In this document: positions 37,183 through 46,894 of the stretch, in pieces
Numbering within the stretch: position 1 is the stretch's first letter
Layout: each line of letters starts with the position of its first letter
Assembly (NCBI GenBank): GCA_028690155.1
Contig: JAQVBU010000013.1
Location: 1-61,763 of the forward strand
Reading direction: 5' to 3'
DNA: 61,763 bases
DNA from: Alphaproteobacteria bacterium
GTDB taxonomy: Bacteria > Pseudomonadota > Alphaproteobacteria > UBA9219
Notes under the pieces: generated by a model
Seen by the model: the letters and a program-made list of their open reading frames with translations, nothing else
Database searches by the model: none
What the model was told of the DNA's origin: nothing
Position numbers and translations under genes: made by a program

Positions 37183-38967
37183 ATGCAGATGATCCCACCG
37201 ACCATAACCCCTTTGCGCCTCTCCCTTCAAGACATTGATCGGGAAATGAACCGCCTTGACGAACTCTCCGACAAAGAGATTGTCGCCTTGCTGCGTTCTC
37301 TCGATGCCCTTTCCGAGGACGAGAAAAATAGCCGCCAAGAGACCATCTTGGCCCACACCATATTTTCCCGGGACTTCCTGTTCGCCTTGGCCTCCGACCT
37401 TCGCTCCTCAGAACCGGGGGATAAAAACTACAACCTGAATAGAAAGGCGTACTCTCTCTCGTTGGAAAATGAAACATCGCCCCACTTCTTGTGGGCGCAA
37501 GAAAGATTCTACAAGACAACCCAAACCCTCAAATATCTTTTCCTACGCAGCGGGAGGACGCCAAGGGACAGCAGCAGCGCCTACCCACACGACGAAACAA
37601 AAGCCCTTATGCTTGCAGGCAACATCTTTGATCCAACAATCTTCCTTCCCAGCCACCTGTCGATACGGGCAAAAGACACAGCCCTGAACAGAAGCATCTA
37701 TGAATCGATCAAAAGCCATCTTCTGACCCTCCAAACGTCAGAACCGTCGGTTGATAACGAGCGCCGCTATCAAGACGCCGTCGCCGGCATCCTCCTTAAT
37801 TTTCGCGATACCGGTGCTTTCGACCGCATTTTTCTTGAGGAGGAGTGGACCGCCCTTGCCAAGGCTTTTTTGGACATAAAAGCTACCGCCCCCGTTACTC
37901 CCTTGTGGAGGGAAGCGGAAATGGAGCTTTTCAAGCGCATGCCTGTTTTAAGCGACGTTCAAGCCGCTCACGAAAAAATAACTTCCAAATTTCTCGATAC
38001 CGCAAAAGCCCAGCCCGAGTTGGCCGAGCCTTTCTGCAATTTGTACAAGCAATGGGATGCTCTCTCGCGCCAAAAAAATCCTATAGAAATGTGCTCCGAA
38101 ATGCGCAGGATCTTCAAAAAAATCTCGCAAAACTTTTCGGCTGTTTATGATATAGACCCGCCCAACGTCTGGGTGATGCAATATGAGAAACCCTCCTTTG
38201 GATCTTATGACCCCAAATTGAACCTTATTGTCCTTAATGCACATAAAGAGCATACGGCTCTTAACTCCTTCCCCTCCGCCATATACATATTCTCCGTCCT
38301 ATATTGCTTCGCGTTTCAAAAGGCTATCCAGGAAAACAGCCGACAGTCCTTCTCTGACGCGGGCGAAATCTTTCGCAAAGAAGAAGCTCTTGAAACGTTA
38401 GACACGGGTGAAAAAACGGAATACGAGAAAGAGTTCCTTTACGAAAACAGCCCAAAACAAAAACACGCGGTATGGTTCGGGGTCCACATGCGGGATTTGA
38501 TAAACACGCTCGTTTTCGAAACGCTCGAGAGCAAAGACCCGTCGTCTCTTTTACAAGAACACGTTAAAATGATGGACGACATTACGGCCAAGCTTGCCCC
38601 CCTTAGAGGGAACGGAGAGCACCAGATCTGCGAAGAGAAAGATGACGCAACGCACTTAATTGACCTCGCATCAAGCCTTAAAGAAATCCTCTCGGATTCA
38701 TGGGGAAACAACGAATCCCTATCGTTCGAAGCGCTTAGCTATCTCAGGGGGTACTATCGCAAAGCCGGCCTCGTTCTTTTTTCTCATGAAGACATTTTTA
38801 AGAAGAAAGCTGAGGGCCTCAGCTTTATTTATAACCTGTGTTTTATTATGCTTCCCGAAACGGGGCTTCACTACAGAAGAAACAGAGTCTTCTATGAAGA
38901 GATTGAGAGAGAAAGAACGCGCGGCACAATGGCGCAAGCGCGCTCGGACGACCGCCTGACGCTCTGA
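37183..38967 (+). CDS. Hypothetical protein, 594 aa
   Basis: No family recognised. It is mostly helical, charged and soluble-looking, without a signal peptide or clear membrane segment. A segment near 320-350 (WVMQYEKPSFGSYDPKLN, followed by LIVLN) resembles the strand-rich core of some metallopeptidase-like folds, but no HExxH is present. By eye the codons are more A+T-rich than in the Tad genes, so the gene may have been acquired separately. It follows tadC by 131 bp on the same strand and could be read from the Tad transcript or from its own promoter. Confidence 0.75.
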   Translation: MQMIPPTITPLRLSLQDIDREMNRLDELSDKEIVALLRSLDALSEDEKNSRQETILAHTIFSRDFLFALASDLRSSEPGDKNYNLNRKAYSLSLENETSPHFLWAQERFYKTTQTLKYLFLRSGRTPRDSSSAYPHDETKALMLAGNIFDPTIFLPSHLSIRAKDTALNRSIYESIKSHLLTLQTSEPSVDNERRYQDAVAGILLNFRDTGAFDRIFLEEEWTALAKAFLDIKATAPVTPLWREAEMELFKRMPVLSDVQAAHEKITSKFLDTAKAQPELAEPFCNLYKQWDALSRQKNPIEMCSEMRRIFKKISQNFSAVYDIDPPNVWVMQYEKPSFGSYDPKLNLIVLNAHKEHTALNSFPSAIYIFSVLYCFAFQKAIQENSRQSFSDAGEIFRKEEALETLDTGEKTEYEKEFLYENSPKQKHAVWFGVHMRDLINTLVFETLESKDPSSLLQEHVKMMDDITAKLAPLRGNGEHQICEEKDDATHLIDLASSLKEILSDSWGNNESLSFEALSYLRGYYRKAGLVLFSHEDIFKKKAEGLSFIYNLCFIMLPETGLHYRRNRVFYEEIERERTRGTMAQARSDDRLTL

Positions 38968-39100
38968 CACCGCACGTTAAGTCTTTATTTACCAAACTGC
39001 CGCTCATACGTGAATTAACGCGACATCAAGGATGATGTGTGTAATCTAAGTTTGTTTGAAACGGTTCTTTTGATTTTTTAAAGACGAAACATTTTCGGAA

Positions 39101-39265
39101 ATGAACGGACCAACCCAAACACTGGAAACCGTCGTGTCGCCGGAATGGCTTGCCTACAAAGAGCATCAGTCGGCCCGGCGCCGCTTCGACGAAACGCCAG
39201 ACGCGCCGACACTCCCCTCCCGCAATAATTTATCAAGAACCGCTCGTCACCAGCCGGCACCCTAG
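39101..39265 (+). CDS. Possible small protein, 54 aa
   Basis: ATG 39101 to TAG 39263-39265 encodes a basic 54-residue peptide with a Trp-Leu-Ala-Tyr segment (SPEWLAYKEHQSARRRF) and a disordered-looking C terminus. It overlaps the end of the convergent KdsD-type gene by 4 bases. The ribosome site (CGGA) is poor. It is offered because the amphipathic middle looks protein-like and the stretch 38968-39261 has no other content. Confidence 0.3.
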   Translation: MNGPTQTLETVVSPEWLAYKEHQSARRRFDETPDAPTLPSRNNLSRTARHQPAP

Positions 39266-40248
39266 GCGATCCCGGCGCGAAGAAGATCATGGATGTGGAG
39301 CACGCCCAGCGGCTTCCTGTTCTCGTCGACCACAAACACCTGCGTGCGCTTGGTGTCGTTGATCTGCTTGATAAGCTCGACCGCAAACATGGAGGCCGAA
39401 ACGGTCATGGGGCTCTTCGTCATGATCTCGGCCGCCGTGCGCGTCATCAGATCCGCCTCCATATGACGGCGCAAGTCGCCGTCGGTGATAATGCCGACCA
39501 ACGCGCCCGCCCCGTCCACGACGCCGGCGCATCCCAAACTTTTCCGGGTCATAACGACAATGACGTCGGCCATCTTATCGGATTCGGCCACAAGCGGTAT
39601 GGCGTCACCCGTGTGCATAAGATCGGCCACACGCATCAAGCGTTTGCCCAGTTTGCCTCCCGGATGAAAATTGCGGAAATTCTCGGCGGTAAAACCGCGC
39701 AAGGTCATCAGCGCAACGGCCAAGGCATCGCCCAGGGCCATCATCATGGTCGTCGACGTCGTCGGCGCCAAGCCCACGGCGCAGGCCTCGCCCACGCGCG
39801 GTAAAACAAGCGCCACGTTCGAAGAAGCGCCCAACGTGCTTTGTCCGTTGCTTGTCATGCCGATCAAAGGGATCGAAAAACGGCGCGCATAATGGATGAT
39901 ATCGAAAAGTTCGGACACCTCGCCCGAATTGGACAAAGCAAGGATCACATCGCCTTCCACGATCATGCCCAGATCGCCATGGCTCGCTTCGCCCGGATGG
40001 ATAAAGTACGACGGCGTGCCGGTTGATGCCAACGTCGCCGCAATCTTACGCGCGACATGGCCGCTCTTGCCCATGCCGGTAACAATAACCCGGCCTTTAC
40101 AGGACCAAAGAAGAGAAACGGCCTCGGTAAAACTTCCGTTCAAGGAACTGGACAAAACGCGCAACGCGTCACCCTCCGCTTGCAGCACGCGCACCGCCTC
40201 GGCGAGAATCCGCTCCTTATTCTTGTCAAAATCTTGTGTGTCGGTCAT
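39262..40248 (-). CDS. kdsD: KpsF/GutQ-family arabinose 5-phosphate isomerase
   Basis: A 328-residue sugar isomerase that makes D-arabinose 5-phosphate from ribulose 5-phosphate for Kdo and LPS. An SIS domain (about 30-185) holds GMGKSGHVARKIAATLAS and HPGEASHGDLGM, and two CBS domains follow (about 205-325). I start it at ATG 40248 (MTDTQDF). A TTG further upstream would run into the neighbouring gene. It is last in the leftward bamE-holA-HAD-kdsD group. The symbol follows the family; GutQ/KpsF paralogues share the fold. Confidence 0.92.
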   Translation of the reverse strand: MTDTQDFDKNKERILAEAVRVLQAEGDALRVLSSSLNGSFTEAVSLLWSCKGRVIVTGMGKSGHVARKIAATLASTGTPSYFIHPGEASHGDLGMIVEGDVILALSNSGEVSELFDIIHYARRFSIPLIGMTSNGQSTLGASSNVALVLPRVGEACAVGLAPTTSTTMMMALGDALAVALMTLRGFTAENFRNFHPGGKLGKRLMRVADLMHTGDAIPLVAESDKMADVIVVMTRKSLGCAGVVDGAGALVGIITDGDLRRHMEADLMTRTAAEIMTKSPMTVSASMFAVELIKQINDTKRTQVFVVDENRKPLGVLHIHDLLRAGIA

Positions 40249-40312
40249 ACGTTTTTTTCCGTTATCCTTTTTCTCGTCCCTACCCTTTCCCCGCCCGGAA
40301 AGGGCCTTTTTC

Positions 40313-40909
40313 TTAGGACACAATCACGCGATGCTGAACAAGGTCAAGCATCGGCAAATCGTGCGGGTAATTGCCGTATCCATAACTATCGTCAAACGGG
40401 CCTTCCTTTTCAAGCCAAGCTTTAAGACGTTCGGCCTTGCAACGCCGGACACAATTCCCGTTGATCATATCGCCGACGATTACGCCGTCTTTGACATCGA
40501 CGTCTGTGCAAAGAAGCGCGTCATAGGGCACGTCCCTCAGCAAAGAGGGAAGGTAAAGATCAAGACTTCCCGAGGCGATGACGATCATATCGCCGCGCGC
40601 TTTATGATCGCGCAAGGCGCGCATGCCCGCTTCGTTAGGCTGCATCCAGCACCGCACTTTTTCAATGGCCGTCGCCAACGACGCCACGGGCCGCCCGGCC
40701 AAAAGGCGCTTAATCAAAAAGCCCTTGACGAAAGTGCGCATGCTCTCCGTCGGCTTGTTGCACAGGCGCTGAAGCGCGTACCGCCCCAAGGCCTCAACCG
40801 CCGTCGCATAGGCAGCCAAGGGCCCACACGCAAAACTCAGAAAAGGCATAAACGAATCGCCTTCGATCAACGTCCCATCAAAATCAAAGACCGCCACACG
40901 TCGCATCAT
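40313..40909 (-). CDS. HAD-superfamily subfamily IB phosphatase
   Basis: A 198-residue HAD phosphatase. Motif I is FDFDGTLIEGDSF near residues 7-19 with the nucleophile Asp, motif II is IVIASGSL near 105, and the C-terminal acidic motif is YGNYPHDLPML. The layout recalls HAD-IB enzymes such as PgpC and SerB-like proteins, and the substrate cannot be told. The start ATG at 40909 follows a GGGGGG stretch and comes 7 bp after the holA stop, so the genes are likely coupled. Confidence 0.88.
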   Translation of the reverse strand: MMRRVAVFDFDGTLIEGDSFMPFLSFACGPLAAYATAVEALGRYALQRLCNKPTESMRTFVKGFLIKRLLAGRPVASLATAIEKVRCWMQPNEAGMRALRDHKARGDMIVIASGSLDLYLPSLLRDVPYDALLCTDVDVKDGVIVGDMINGNCVRRCKAERLKAWLEKEGPFDDSYGYGNYPHDLPMLDLVQHRVIVS

Positions 40910-40916
40910 TCCCCCC

Positions 40917-41930
40917 TTACGCCGCCAACGCCAAAAGCGCCTGTGCGCACAACGCAGCATCGGGAGCCCCCGTGCGTTTAACGGATTCCTCCGTATCGTA
41001 GAGACGGCGCAAAGCCTGCTCGGTCCGAACGCAAGACCAACGGCGCAACTGCGCCGCCATCGCGCTTTCATGCTTCCAAAAAACGGGCGGCCGCAAACGC
41101 TTAACCGCCTCGGGCGCCGAAAGGCCCTTATCCGCCTCAGCGCGCGCCCATTGAAGCCTCACGAAATGACGCTGAACCGCCCGCAACAAAGCGACCGGCG
41201 AGGCCTGCTCGGCATAAAGGCGATCAAGCAACCGGATCACACGCCCCGCATCCCCCGCACCGACGGCAAAGGCCAAATCGGTCATCTCGGCCGCCCCGGC
41301 GTCCTGCACGGTCGCCTGAACGTCCGCCATAGTCGCGGAACGGCCCTTTCCCACATACAAAGCGAATTTTTCCAGCTCCTGCCGCATCGCCAAGCGATCC
41401 GAAGGCAACGCCTCGGCCAACGCGCCAACGACATCGCGTGCGGCCACAATCTCTTCCGCCTTTAAAATATCCGCTATCGTTCGCTGCCGCGCGGCGGCAT
41501 CTTCGACGTAACAGGGGATGCCGCAGGCCAAGGGCGATTCCCCCTCGCAAAGAGCGCGAAGCTTCGACCGCCGATCCAAATCGTCTGCCTCGACCAGAAG
41601 AACGCTGTCGCCGGCAGGCATGGCTTGAAGAAGCGACGACAAGGCCGGAGCGCAGTTATCCTCGGCATGAAGAAGACGAACGAACCGTCGACCGCCCCCA
41701 AAAGGAATGGCCGCCATTTCATCAAGCAATCGGGCAGGATCGGCCGCCACCGTCGACGCAGGCAGCCTCACCGAACAAAAAGGATCTTCCGGATCGGACA
41801 CAAGCTTTTTGGCCAAAAGAGAGCCCCATTCATGCCGCAACCCCGCATCGGGGCCATAAACTAAAAAGACCCTGACGCCAGGGTCGGGGTTGTTCAGAAA
41901 AGCCGCAACACGGAAGGGAGGAATTTTCAT
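40917..41930 (-). CDS. holA: DNA polymerase III delta subunit
   Basis: A 337-residue clamp-loader subunit that opens the sliding clamp. The N-terminal domain has VFLVYGPDAGLRHEW and later FGGGRRFVRL, and the C-terminal helical collar has FAVGAGDAGRVIRLLDRLYAEQ. The AAA+ fold lacks a working P-loop, as expected for delta. It follows bamE by 61 bp. The lptE/leuS neighbours often found upstream of holA are missing here. Confidence 0.95.
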   Translation of the reverse strand: MKIPPFRVAAFLNNPDPGVRVFLVYGPDAGLRHEWGSLLAKKLVSDPEDPFCSVRLPASTVAADPARLLDEMAAIPFGGGRRFVRLLHAEDNCAPALSSLLQAMPAGDSVLLVEADDLDRRSKLRALCEGESPLACGIPCYVEDAAARQRTIADILKAEEIVAARDVVGALAEALPSDRLAMRQELEKFALYVGKGRSATMADVQATVQDAGAAEMTDLAFAVGAGDAGRVIRLLDRLYAEQASPVALLRAVQRHFVRLQWARAEADKGLSAPEAVKRLRPPVFWKHESAMAAQLRRWSCVRTEQALRRLYDTEESVKRTGAPDAALCAQALLALAA

Positions 41931-41991
41931 ACCCTTGCTTTAGACCATTCCCCTTTTAAAGAGAAGGGAATCCTTCCTCTTTTCATCAAGG

Positions 41992-42447
41992 TTAAATCCC
42001 GCCTGTGCGCTTTTTCTGCATGGCCGGGCGCGCGCGGCTGAAGTCTCCCAACAGCTCACGCAAAACGGTTTTTTCCTGACCGAAGGTCGGCGTTTCGCGT
42101 TCAACCATTTGCACGGGCGATGCTCCCGCGATATCCAGATTTTTCACGGCGGTGACAACACCCTTATCGTCGAAATCAACCTCGACGGCTTCTTCCTGAA
42201 GTATCTTAGCTCTGGAAAACGTGTATTTTTCCGTCTGACACCCAATGTAGTACCACACCTTGTCGTCAAAGGAGCTAACGACCGTGGGAGAACCGAGCGT
42301 TACCGCAACGTCCTCGCGCGTTGATAAACCCGGTTTGAGCTGCGCCAAAAGGTCTGCATCAATCGAATGCCCTCGATTGGCAACGGTCGGCGCGCAGGCT
42401 CCAAGCGCGAACAAAGCGAAAAAAAAGAGGGGTGACCGTTTTTTCAT
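41992..42447 (-). CDS. bamE: Outer membrane assembly lipoprotein BamE
   Basis: A 151-residue lipoprotein of the BAM complex, which folds beta-barrels into the outer membrane. The lipobox is LGAC (Cys near 18). The SmpA/OmlA domain covers about 30-105, with LLAQLKPGLSTREDVAVTLG and WYYIG. The C-terminal 40 residues are charged. It is divergent from yceD, a common alphaproteobacterial arrangement. Confidence 0.94.
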   Translation of the reverse strand: MKKRSPLFFFALFALGACAPTVANRGHSIDADLLAQLKPGLSTREDVAVTLGSPTVVSSFDDKVWYYIGCQTEKYTFSRAKILQEEAVEVDFDDKGVVTAVKNLDIAGASPVQMVERETPTFGQEKTVLRELLGDFSRARPAMQKKRTGGI

Positions 42448-42567
42448 GTGAAAAAAGCATCCGAGTTCTATAACGTATCTGCCATTAGACCCAAAAAAAC
42501 GCGAGGGTCAAGTAAGGTTAAGCTTTTGATGCCCCTTAGAGGTTCTTTTTTGAATGTTCACAAACCG

Positions 42568-43101
42568 ATGAAGACATCCTACCCTGAATTTTCACGTCCC
42601 GTTAATTTATCCAATCTTTCGGCAAAAGGCCTTGAGGAACACCTAACGGCGTCAACCGAAGAACGAGCCGCGCTGGCCGAACGGTTTGACTTGGTAAGCC
42701 TTGATTCCTTTAATACAACCTTAATCCTAACGCCTTCGAGCGCCGACACGCTGCTTGTAAAAGGAACTCTTGAGGCTAAGCTCCGTCAACGCTGCATTAT
42801 CACGCTTAACCCCATCGACGTCACCCTTTCCGTCCCCTTTTCCGTACGGCTCATTCCGGAACAATCGCCTATGAATCAGGAAGAATCTCTCCAACACCTT
42901 GGAATCGATGAAGATTTTGAAATTGTAACGCTTGGACGCGTCGATTTAGGAGAATTGGTTGCCCAACAACTCGGCGTCTCGCTCGATCCCTATCCGCGCG
43001 CGCCAGAGGCCGCATGGCCGACACAAAAAGAGGACGAACAGAGCCAAACAAAGAGAAGCCCATGGGCGTCGCTTAAAAAGCTCAACAAAAACAAAAAGTA
43101 A
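42568..43101 (+). CDS. yceD: YceD-family (DUF177) protein
   Basis: A 177-residue protein of the DUF177 family, encoded ahead of rpmF as in most proteobacteria; its members are linked to 23S rRNA or ribosome assembly. Visible are SRPVNLSNLSAKG at the N terminus, CIITLNPIDVTLSVPF with the family Cys, and LGRVDLGELVAQQLGVSLDPYP. The ATG at 42568 begins the family core. TTG 42550 has an AGAGG upstream, and a GTG at 42448 would add 40 residues; the exact start is open. Confidence 0.9.
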   Translation: MKTSYPEFSRPVNLSNLSAKGLEEHLTASTEERAALAERFDLVSLDSFNTTLILTPSSADTLLVKGTLEAKLRQRCIITLNPIDVTLSVPFSVRLIPEQSPMNQEESLQHLGIDEDFEIVTLGRVDLGELVAQQLGVSLDPYPRAPEAAWPTQKEDEQSQTKRSPWASLKKLNKNKK

Positions 43102-43252
43102 GACAAGCATAATCCCAAAAAACGCTTTGTTGCTTGCATCCGCAGTCAAAAGGCACTAAGTAGAGGCCTTCGCGCGTTGCCTGAAGGGATGTTGTTGCGT
43201 CCTTCGTTCGGCGCGCGCTTTAATTATCGGTTTCTTGTTGTGAGTTGAGATT

Positions 43253-43438
43253 ATGGCCGTTCCGAAGAAGAAGACCTCGAAGTCCGTGCGCAACATGCGT
43301 CGTTCGCATCATGCGCTGAAAGCGACCAACGCGGTCGAATGCCCGAATTGTGGCGAACCCAAGCTTCCGCACCATGTGTGCGCCGCTTGCGGCCACTATA
43401 ACGGCCGCGTCGCCGTCACGGCGAAAACGTCGGATTAA
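43253..43438 (+). CDS. rpmF: 50S ribosomal protein L32
   Basis: A 61-residue ribosomal protein: [17 protein letters not shown] at the N terminus, then [18 protein letters not shown]. The four cysteines (C-x2-C, C-x2-C) mark the zinc-binding C+ form. It lies 151 bp after yceD and before plsX, the classic order. Confidence 0.98.
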   Translation: MAVPKKKTSKSVRNMRRSHHALKATNAVECPNCGEPKLPHHVCAACGHYNGRVAVTAKTSD

Positions 43439-43555
43439 TCGGCGTGTTACGTCCTTTCTTTTCGTGCTCTTCGACGCGTTTGCGCTGCGGGGGTTTTTTG
43501 TTTTTGTGATTCCTCCCGGGTCCTTTCCGGTTTCTGTGTTGCGAGTCCTAATACA

Positions 43556-44635
43556 ATGATGAATCACGCCCCTGAATCTCTTAGACCTCTCGTCATCGCC
43601 CTTGATGCAATGGGAGGAGATCGGGCTCCCGAAATTGTGGTGGAAGGGGCCGCGCTGGCGCATACACGTTATCCTGATGTTTCCTTTCTCTTTTTTGGAG
43701 ACGAGGCCAAGATTATGCCTTTGCTGGCGGCGCATCCTTTGCTTCGCGCCAGCAGCGAACTGCGGCATACGCCGGACGTTGTCTCGTCGGAAATGAAGCC
43801 CTCGCACGCGCTGCGGCAAGGACGGCATACCAGCATGCGCCTTGCGATCAACGCGGTGGCCGAAGGCGAAGCCTCCTGCGTCATTTCAGCGGGTAATACG
43901 GGTGCGCTGATGGCCATGGCCAAATTCGTATTAAAAACGCTTCCGGGTATCGACCGCCCCGCGATCGCAACGCTTATCCCGACGCAAAAAGGCGAATCCG
44001 TCATGCTGGATCTGGGCGCCAACGTCGAATGCGACGCCGAAAATCTTGTTCAGTTTGCCTTGATGGGCTCCATTTTCTGCCGCACCGTTCTGGGACGGCA
44101 AGAACCGACGATCGGCCTTTTAAACATCGGAACCGAGGAATTGAAAGGGCACGACGAAATACGCATTGCCGCCTCTATTTTGCGCGAGCGCCCTATTCCC
44201 GGACGCTTTTTCGGTTTTATCGAAGGCAACGATGTGACCGCAGGAACAACGGACGTCGTGGTCACCGACGGCTTCAGCGGCAACATTGCCCTGAAATCCA
44301 TTGAAGGCACGGCTCGGCTTGTGGCGCATTTCTTACGGCAATCGTTCGAAGCATCTTGGATTGCCAAGCTCGGCTACCTTCTTTCGCGCGGCGCCTTTCA
44401 ACAACTCAAAAAACGAGCCGATCCCCGTCGCTACAATGGCGCCATGTTTTTGGGACTCCAAGGCGTGTGCGTGAAAAGCCACGGTGGAACCGATGCGCAA
44501 GGTTTTGCGAACGCCATCGGCGTCGCGCGTGATCTTGTGGCTCACGGATTTAACGAGAAAATCGCCGAAGAACTGTCCATGCAATACGGTTTTGCCAACG
44601 GCCTCATCGAAGCCCAACACAACGACACCCTATGA
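43556..44635 (+). CDS. plsX: Phosphate acyltransferase PlsX
   Basis: A 359-residue enzyme that converts acyl-ACP to acyl-phosphate for glycerolipid synthesis. Family marks are ALDAMGGDRAPEIVVEGA (about 15-33), SAGNTGALMAMA, and NIGTEELKG. It starts at ATG 43556 and overlaps fabH by 4 bases, coupling phospholipid and fatty-acid genes. Confidence 0.98.
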   Translation: MMNHAPESLRPLVIALDAMGGDRAPEIVVEGAALAHTRYPDVSFLFFGDEAKIMPLLAAHPLLRASSELRHTPDVVSSEMKPSHALRQGRHTSMRLAINAVAEGEASCVISAGNTGALMAMAKFVLKTLPGIDRPAIATLIPTQKGESVMLDLGANVECDAENLVQFALMGSIFCRTVLGRQEPTIGLLNIGTEELKGHDEIRIAASILRERPIPGRFFGFIEGNDVTAGTTDVVVTDGFSGNIALKSIEGTARLVAHFLRQSFEASWIAKLGYLLSRGAFQQLKKRADPRRYNGAMFLGLQGVCVKSHGGTDAQGFANAIGVARDLVAHGFNEKIAEELSMQYGFANGLIEAQHNDTL

Positions 44636-45588
44636 TCCGATCCATTTTCCTCGGCTGCGGGGCCTATCTTCCCGCCACCTGTGTCACCAACGAAGCCCTG
44701 ATCGCGCAAAAAGGGATCGACAGCACCAGCGCGTGGATCGAACGACGCACCGGGATCAAAGAGCGCCACTTTGCCGCCCCGGATGAAAAAACATCCGACA
44801 TGGCGACCCAAGCCGCAAAAAACGCTTTGGCGCATGCCGGGCTATCAATCGACGCCATCGACCTTATTATTCTGGCCACCACGACGCCGGATGACGTTAT
44901 GCCCTCCACCGCCGCACGCGTTCAAGCGAATCTAAACATGACGCGCGGATTCGCCTTTGATATTCAAGCCGTGTGTTCGGGCTTTGTTTACGCATTGACC
45001 GTCGCCGACAACTTTATCCGTACGGGCCAAGCGCACCATGCGCTTGTCATTGGCGCCGACAAGTTTTCAAAGCTCTTGGACTGGGAAGACCGCTCGACCT
45101 GTCTTCTGTTCGGCGACGGGGCCGGCGCGGTCGTTCTCGGGGCCAAGGAAGAAAAAGGCATCACGGCCGATCAGGGCATCTTGCTGACCGCGCTTCACTC
45201 CGATGGTCGACACTATGACCTTCTGAAAACCGACGAACGCGGCCTTGTGCGCATGAATGGCTCGGAAGTGTTTCGCCACGCGGTGACCAATTTATCCGAA
45301 GTCGTGGACGAAGCGTTGGAGGTCACGGGGCTCAAACCCGAAGACATCGACTGGCTGGTCCCGCATCAAGCCAATCAACGCATCATTGACGGCACCGGAA
45401 AAAAGCTGGCCCTGCCGAAAGAACGCATCGTCACCACCATCGCGCGGCACGCCAACACCTCGGCCGCCTCGATCCCGCTGGCGCTGGCCGAAGCCGTGCA
45501 CGACGGACGGATCCAACGCGGACAACTTATCCTTTTCGACGCCATGGGCGCCGGCTTTACGTGGGGCCTTGCCGTCGCTCGCTGGTGA
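44632..45588 (+). CDS. fabH: 3-oxoacyl-ACP synthase III
   Basis: A 318-residue condensing enzyme that starts type II fatty acid synthesis from acetyl-CoA and malonyl-ACP. The catalytic triad is visible: Cys115 in QAVCSGFVY, His in VPHQANQRI, and Asn in HANTSAAS. ihfA, often next in this operon, is absent; a terminator follows. Confidence 0.98.
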   Translation: MIRSIFLGCGAYLPATCVTNEALIAQKGIDSTSAWIERRTGIKERHFAAPDEKTSDMATQAAKNALAHAGLSIDAIDLIILATTTPDDVMPSTAARVQANLNMTRGFAFDIQAVCSGFVYALTVADNFIRTGQAHHALVIGADKFSKLLDWEDRSTCLLFGDGAGAVVLGAKEEKGITADQGILLTALHSDGRHYDLLKTDERGLVRMNGSEVFRHAVTNLSEVVDEALEVTGLKPEDIDWLVPHQANQRIIDGTGKKLALPKERIVTTIARHANTSAASIPLALAEAVHDGRIQRGQLILFDAMGAGFTWGLAVARW

Positions 45589-45594
45589 CCGGCG

Positions 45595-45618
45595 CCCCGC
45601 CGGGGTGATTCGTTTTTT
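45595..45618 (+). terminator. Terminator after fabH
   Basis: The GC-rich CCCC (45595-45598) and GGGG (45602-45605) arms around GCC are followed by TGATTCGTTTTTT. It is a short stem, but the U-tract is good. The next 160 bases contain two related GGCTCCGGGG-like repeats and no gene. Confidence 0.65.
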
Positions 45619-45777
45619 CTACCGGATTATCCCGACCGCCCGCTCTCCCATTGGTTAGGCCGCACCATAAACGGCTGCTTACGGAATGAAAGAGTAACGA
45701 ATGGCTCCGGGGCCGCTCCGGGGCTGCGCCATAAATGGCGGCTTTCTTTCGGCAAGGAAGGCTTTTATACTTCTTGG

Positions 45778-46893
45778 ATGCTTGCCTATTTTATCCGCCG
45801 CGCTCTTTTAATTATCCCGACGCTGTTCGGGATTATGGTGCTGAACTTTCTGATCGTTCAGGCGGCGCCGGGCGGCCCTATCGAGCAAATCGTCGCCAAA
45901 CTTCAAGGAACATCGGTCTCGGCGACGGCGCGTTTCAGCGGCGGATCCGGAAGCGACGTCGCAACCGCGGCCAGTCAGGCCATGAAAGCCGCCGATACGG
46001 TCGCCGTGGCGCGGTATCCTGGGGCGCAGGGAGTGGATCCGGAACTGATTAAAGAGCTGGAGCATCAGTTCGGGTTCGATCAACCGCTTTATAAACGCTT
46101 TCTGACGATGATGGGGCATTACATCGTCTTTGATTTTGGAACATCGTACTTCCGCGACGAAAGCGTCTTGAATCTCGTCTTGAGCAAAATGCCGGTCTCG
46201 GTTTCGCTCGGACTGTGGACGACACTGATCGTCTATCTGATTTCGATCCCTCTTGGCATTCGCAAGGCCGTGCGCGACGGGAGTGCGTTCGACGTTTGGA
46301 GCAGCGCGGCCATTATCATAGGCTATGCCATTCCGGGCTTTTTGTTTGCCGTGTTGCTGATCGTTGTTTTTGCGGGCGGACGCTATTTGGATTGGTTTCC
46401 GCTCCGAGGGCTTGTCTCGGACAATTGGAGCAGTCTTCCCTGGCCTGCGCGGATCGTCGATTACTTCTGGCATATCGCCTTGCCGATCACGGCGCTGGTC
46501 ATCAGCGGCTTTGCCAGCCTGACGATGCTCACGAAAAACTCTTTTTTGGACGAGATCAACAAGCAATACGTGCTGACCGCTCGCGCCAAGGGGTTGAGCG
46601 AACAGCGCGTGCTGTACGGCCATGTTTTTCGCAACGCCATGCTGATCGTCATCGCGGGCTTTCCCGCCGCATTCATCGGCATTCTTTTTACGGGGTCGTT
46701 GCTGATCGAAGTCATCTTTTCGCTCGACGGCATGGGCCTTCTGGGCTTCGAAGCCGCCATCAACCGGGATTATCCCGTTATGTTCGGCACGCTTTATTTC
46801 TTCACCTTGTTGGGGCTCGTGATGAACATTGTGGGCGATCTCGCCTATGTCCTGACCGATCCGCGCATCGATTTCGAGACGAGAGAAGGGTGA
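45778..46893 (+). CDS. YejB-type ABC transporter permease
   Basis: A 371-residue permease of the peptide/microcin C importer family. A helix at 9-30 is followed by a long loop, then about five helices between 140 and 355. The inner-membrane EAA-like loop is [21 protein letters not shown]. The Ala/Ser-rich insert at about 45-80 and the [13 protein letters not shown] segment match YejB rather than DppB. The usual partners YejA, YejE and YejF are not here. It lies 1 base before recG on the same strand, an unusual pairing. Confidence 0.87.
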   Translation: MLAYFIRRALLIIPTLFGIMVLNFLIVQAAPGGPIEQIVAKLQGTSVSATARFSGGSGSDVATAASQAMKAADTVAVARYPGAQGVDPELIKELEHQFGFDQPLYKRFLTMMGHYIVFDFGTSYFRDESVLNLVLSKMPVSVSLGLWTTLIVYLISIPLGIRKAVRDGSAFDVWSSAAIIIGYAIPGFLFAVLLIVVFAGGRYLDWFPLRGLVSDNWSSLPWPARIVDYFWHIALPITALVISGFASLTMLTKNSFLDEINKQYVLTARAKGLSEQRVLYGHVFRNAMLIVIAGFPAAFIGILFTGSLLIEVIFSLDGMGLLGFEAAINRDYPVMFGTLYFFTLLGLVMNIVGDLAYVLTDPRIDFETREG

Positions 46894-46894
46894 C

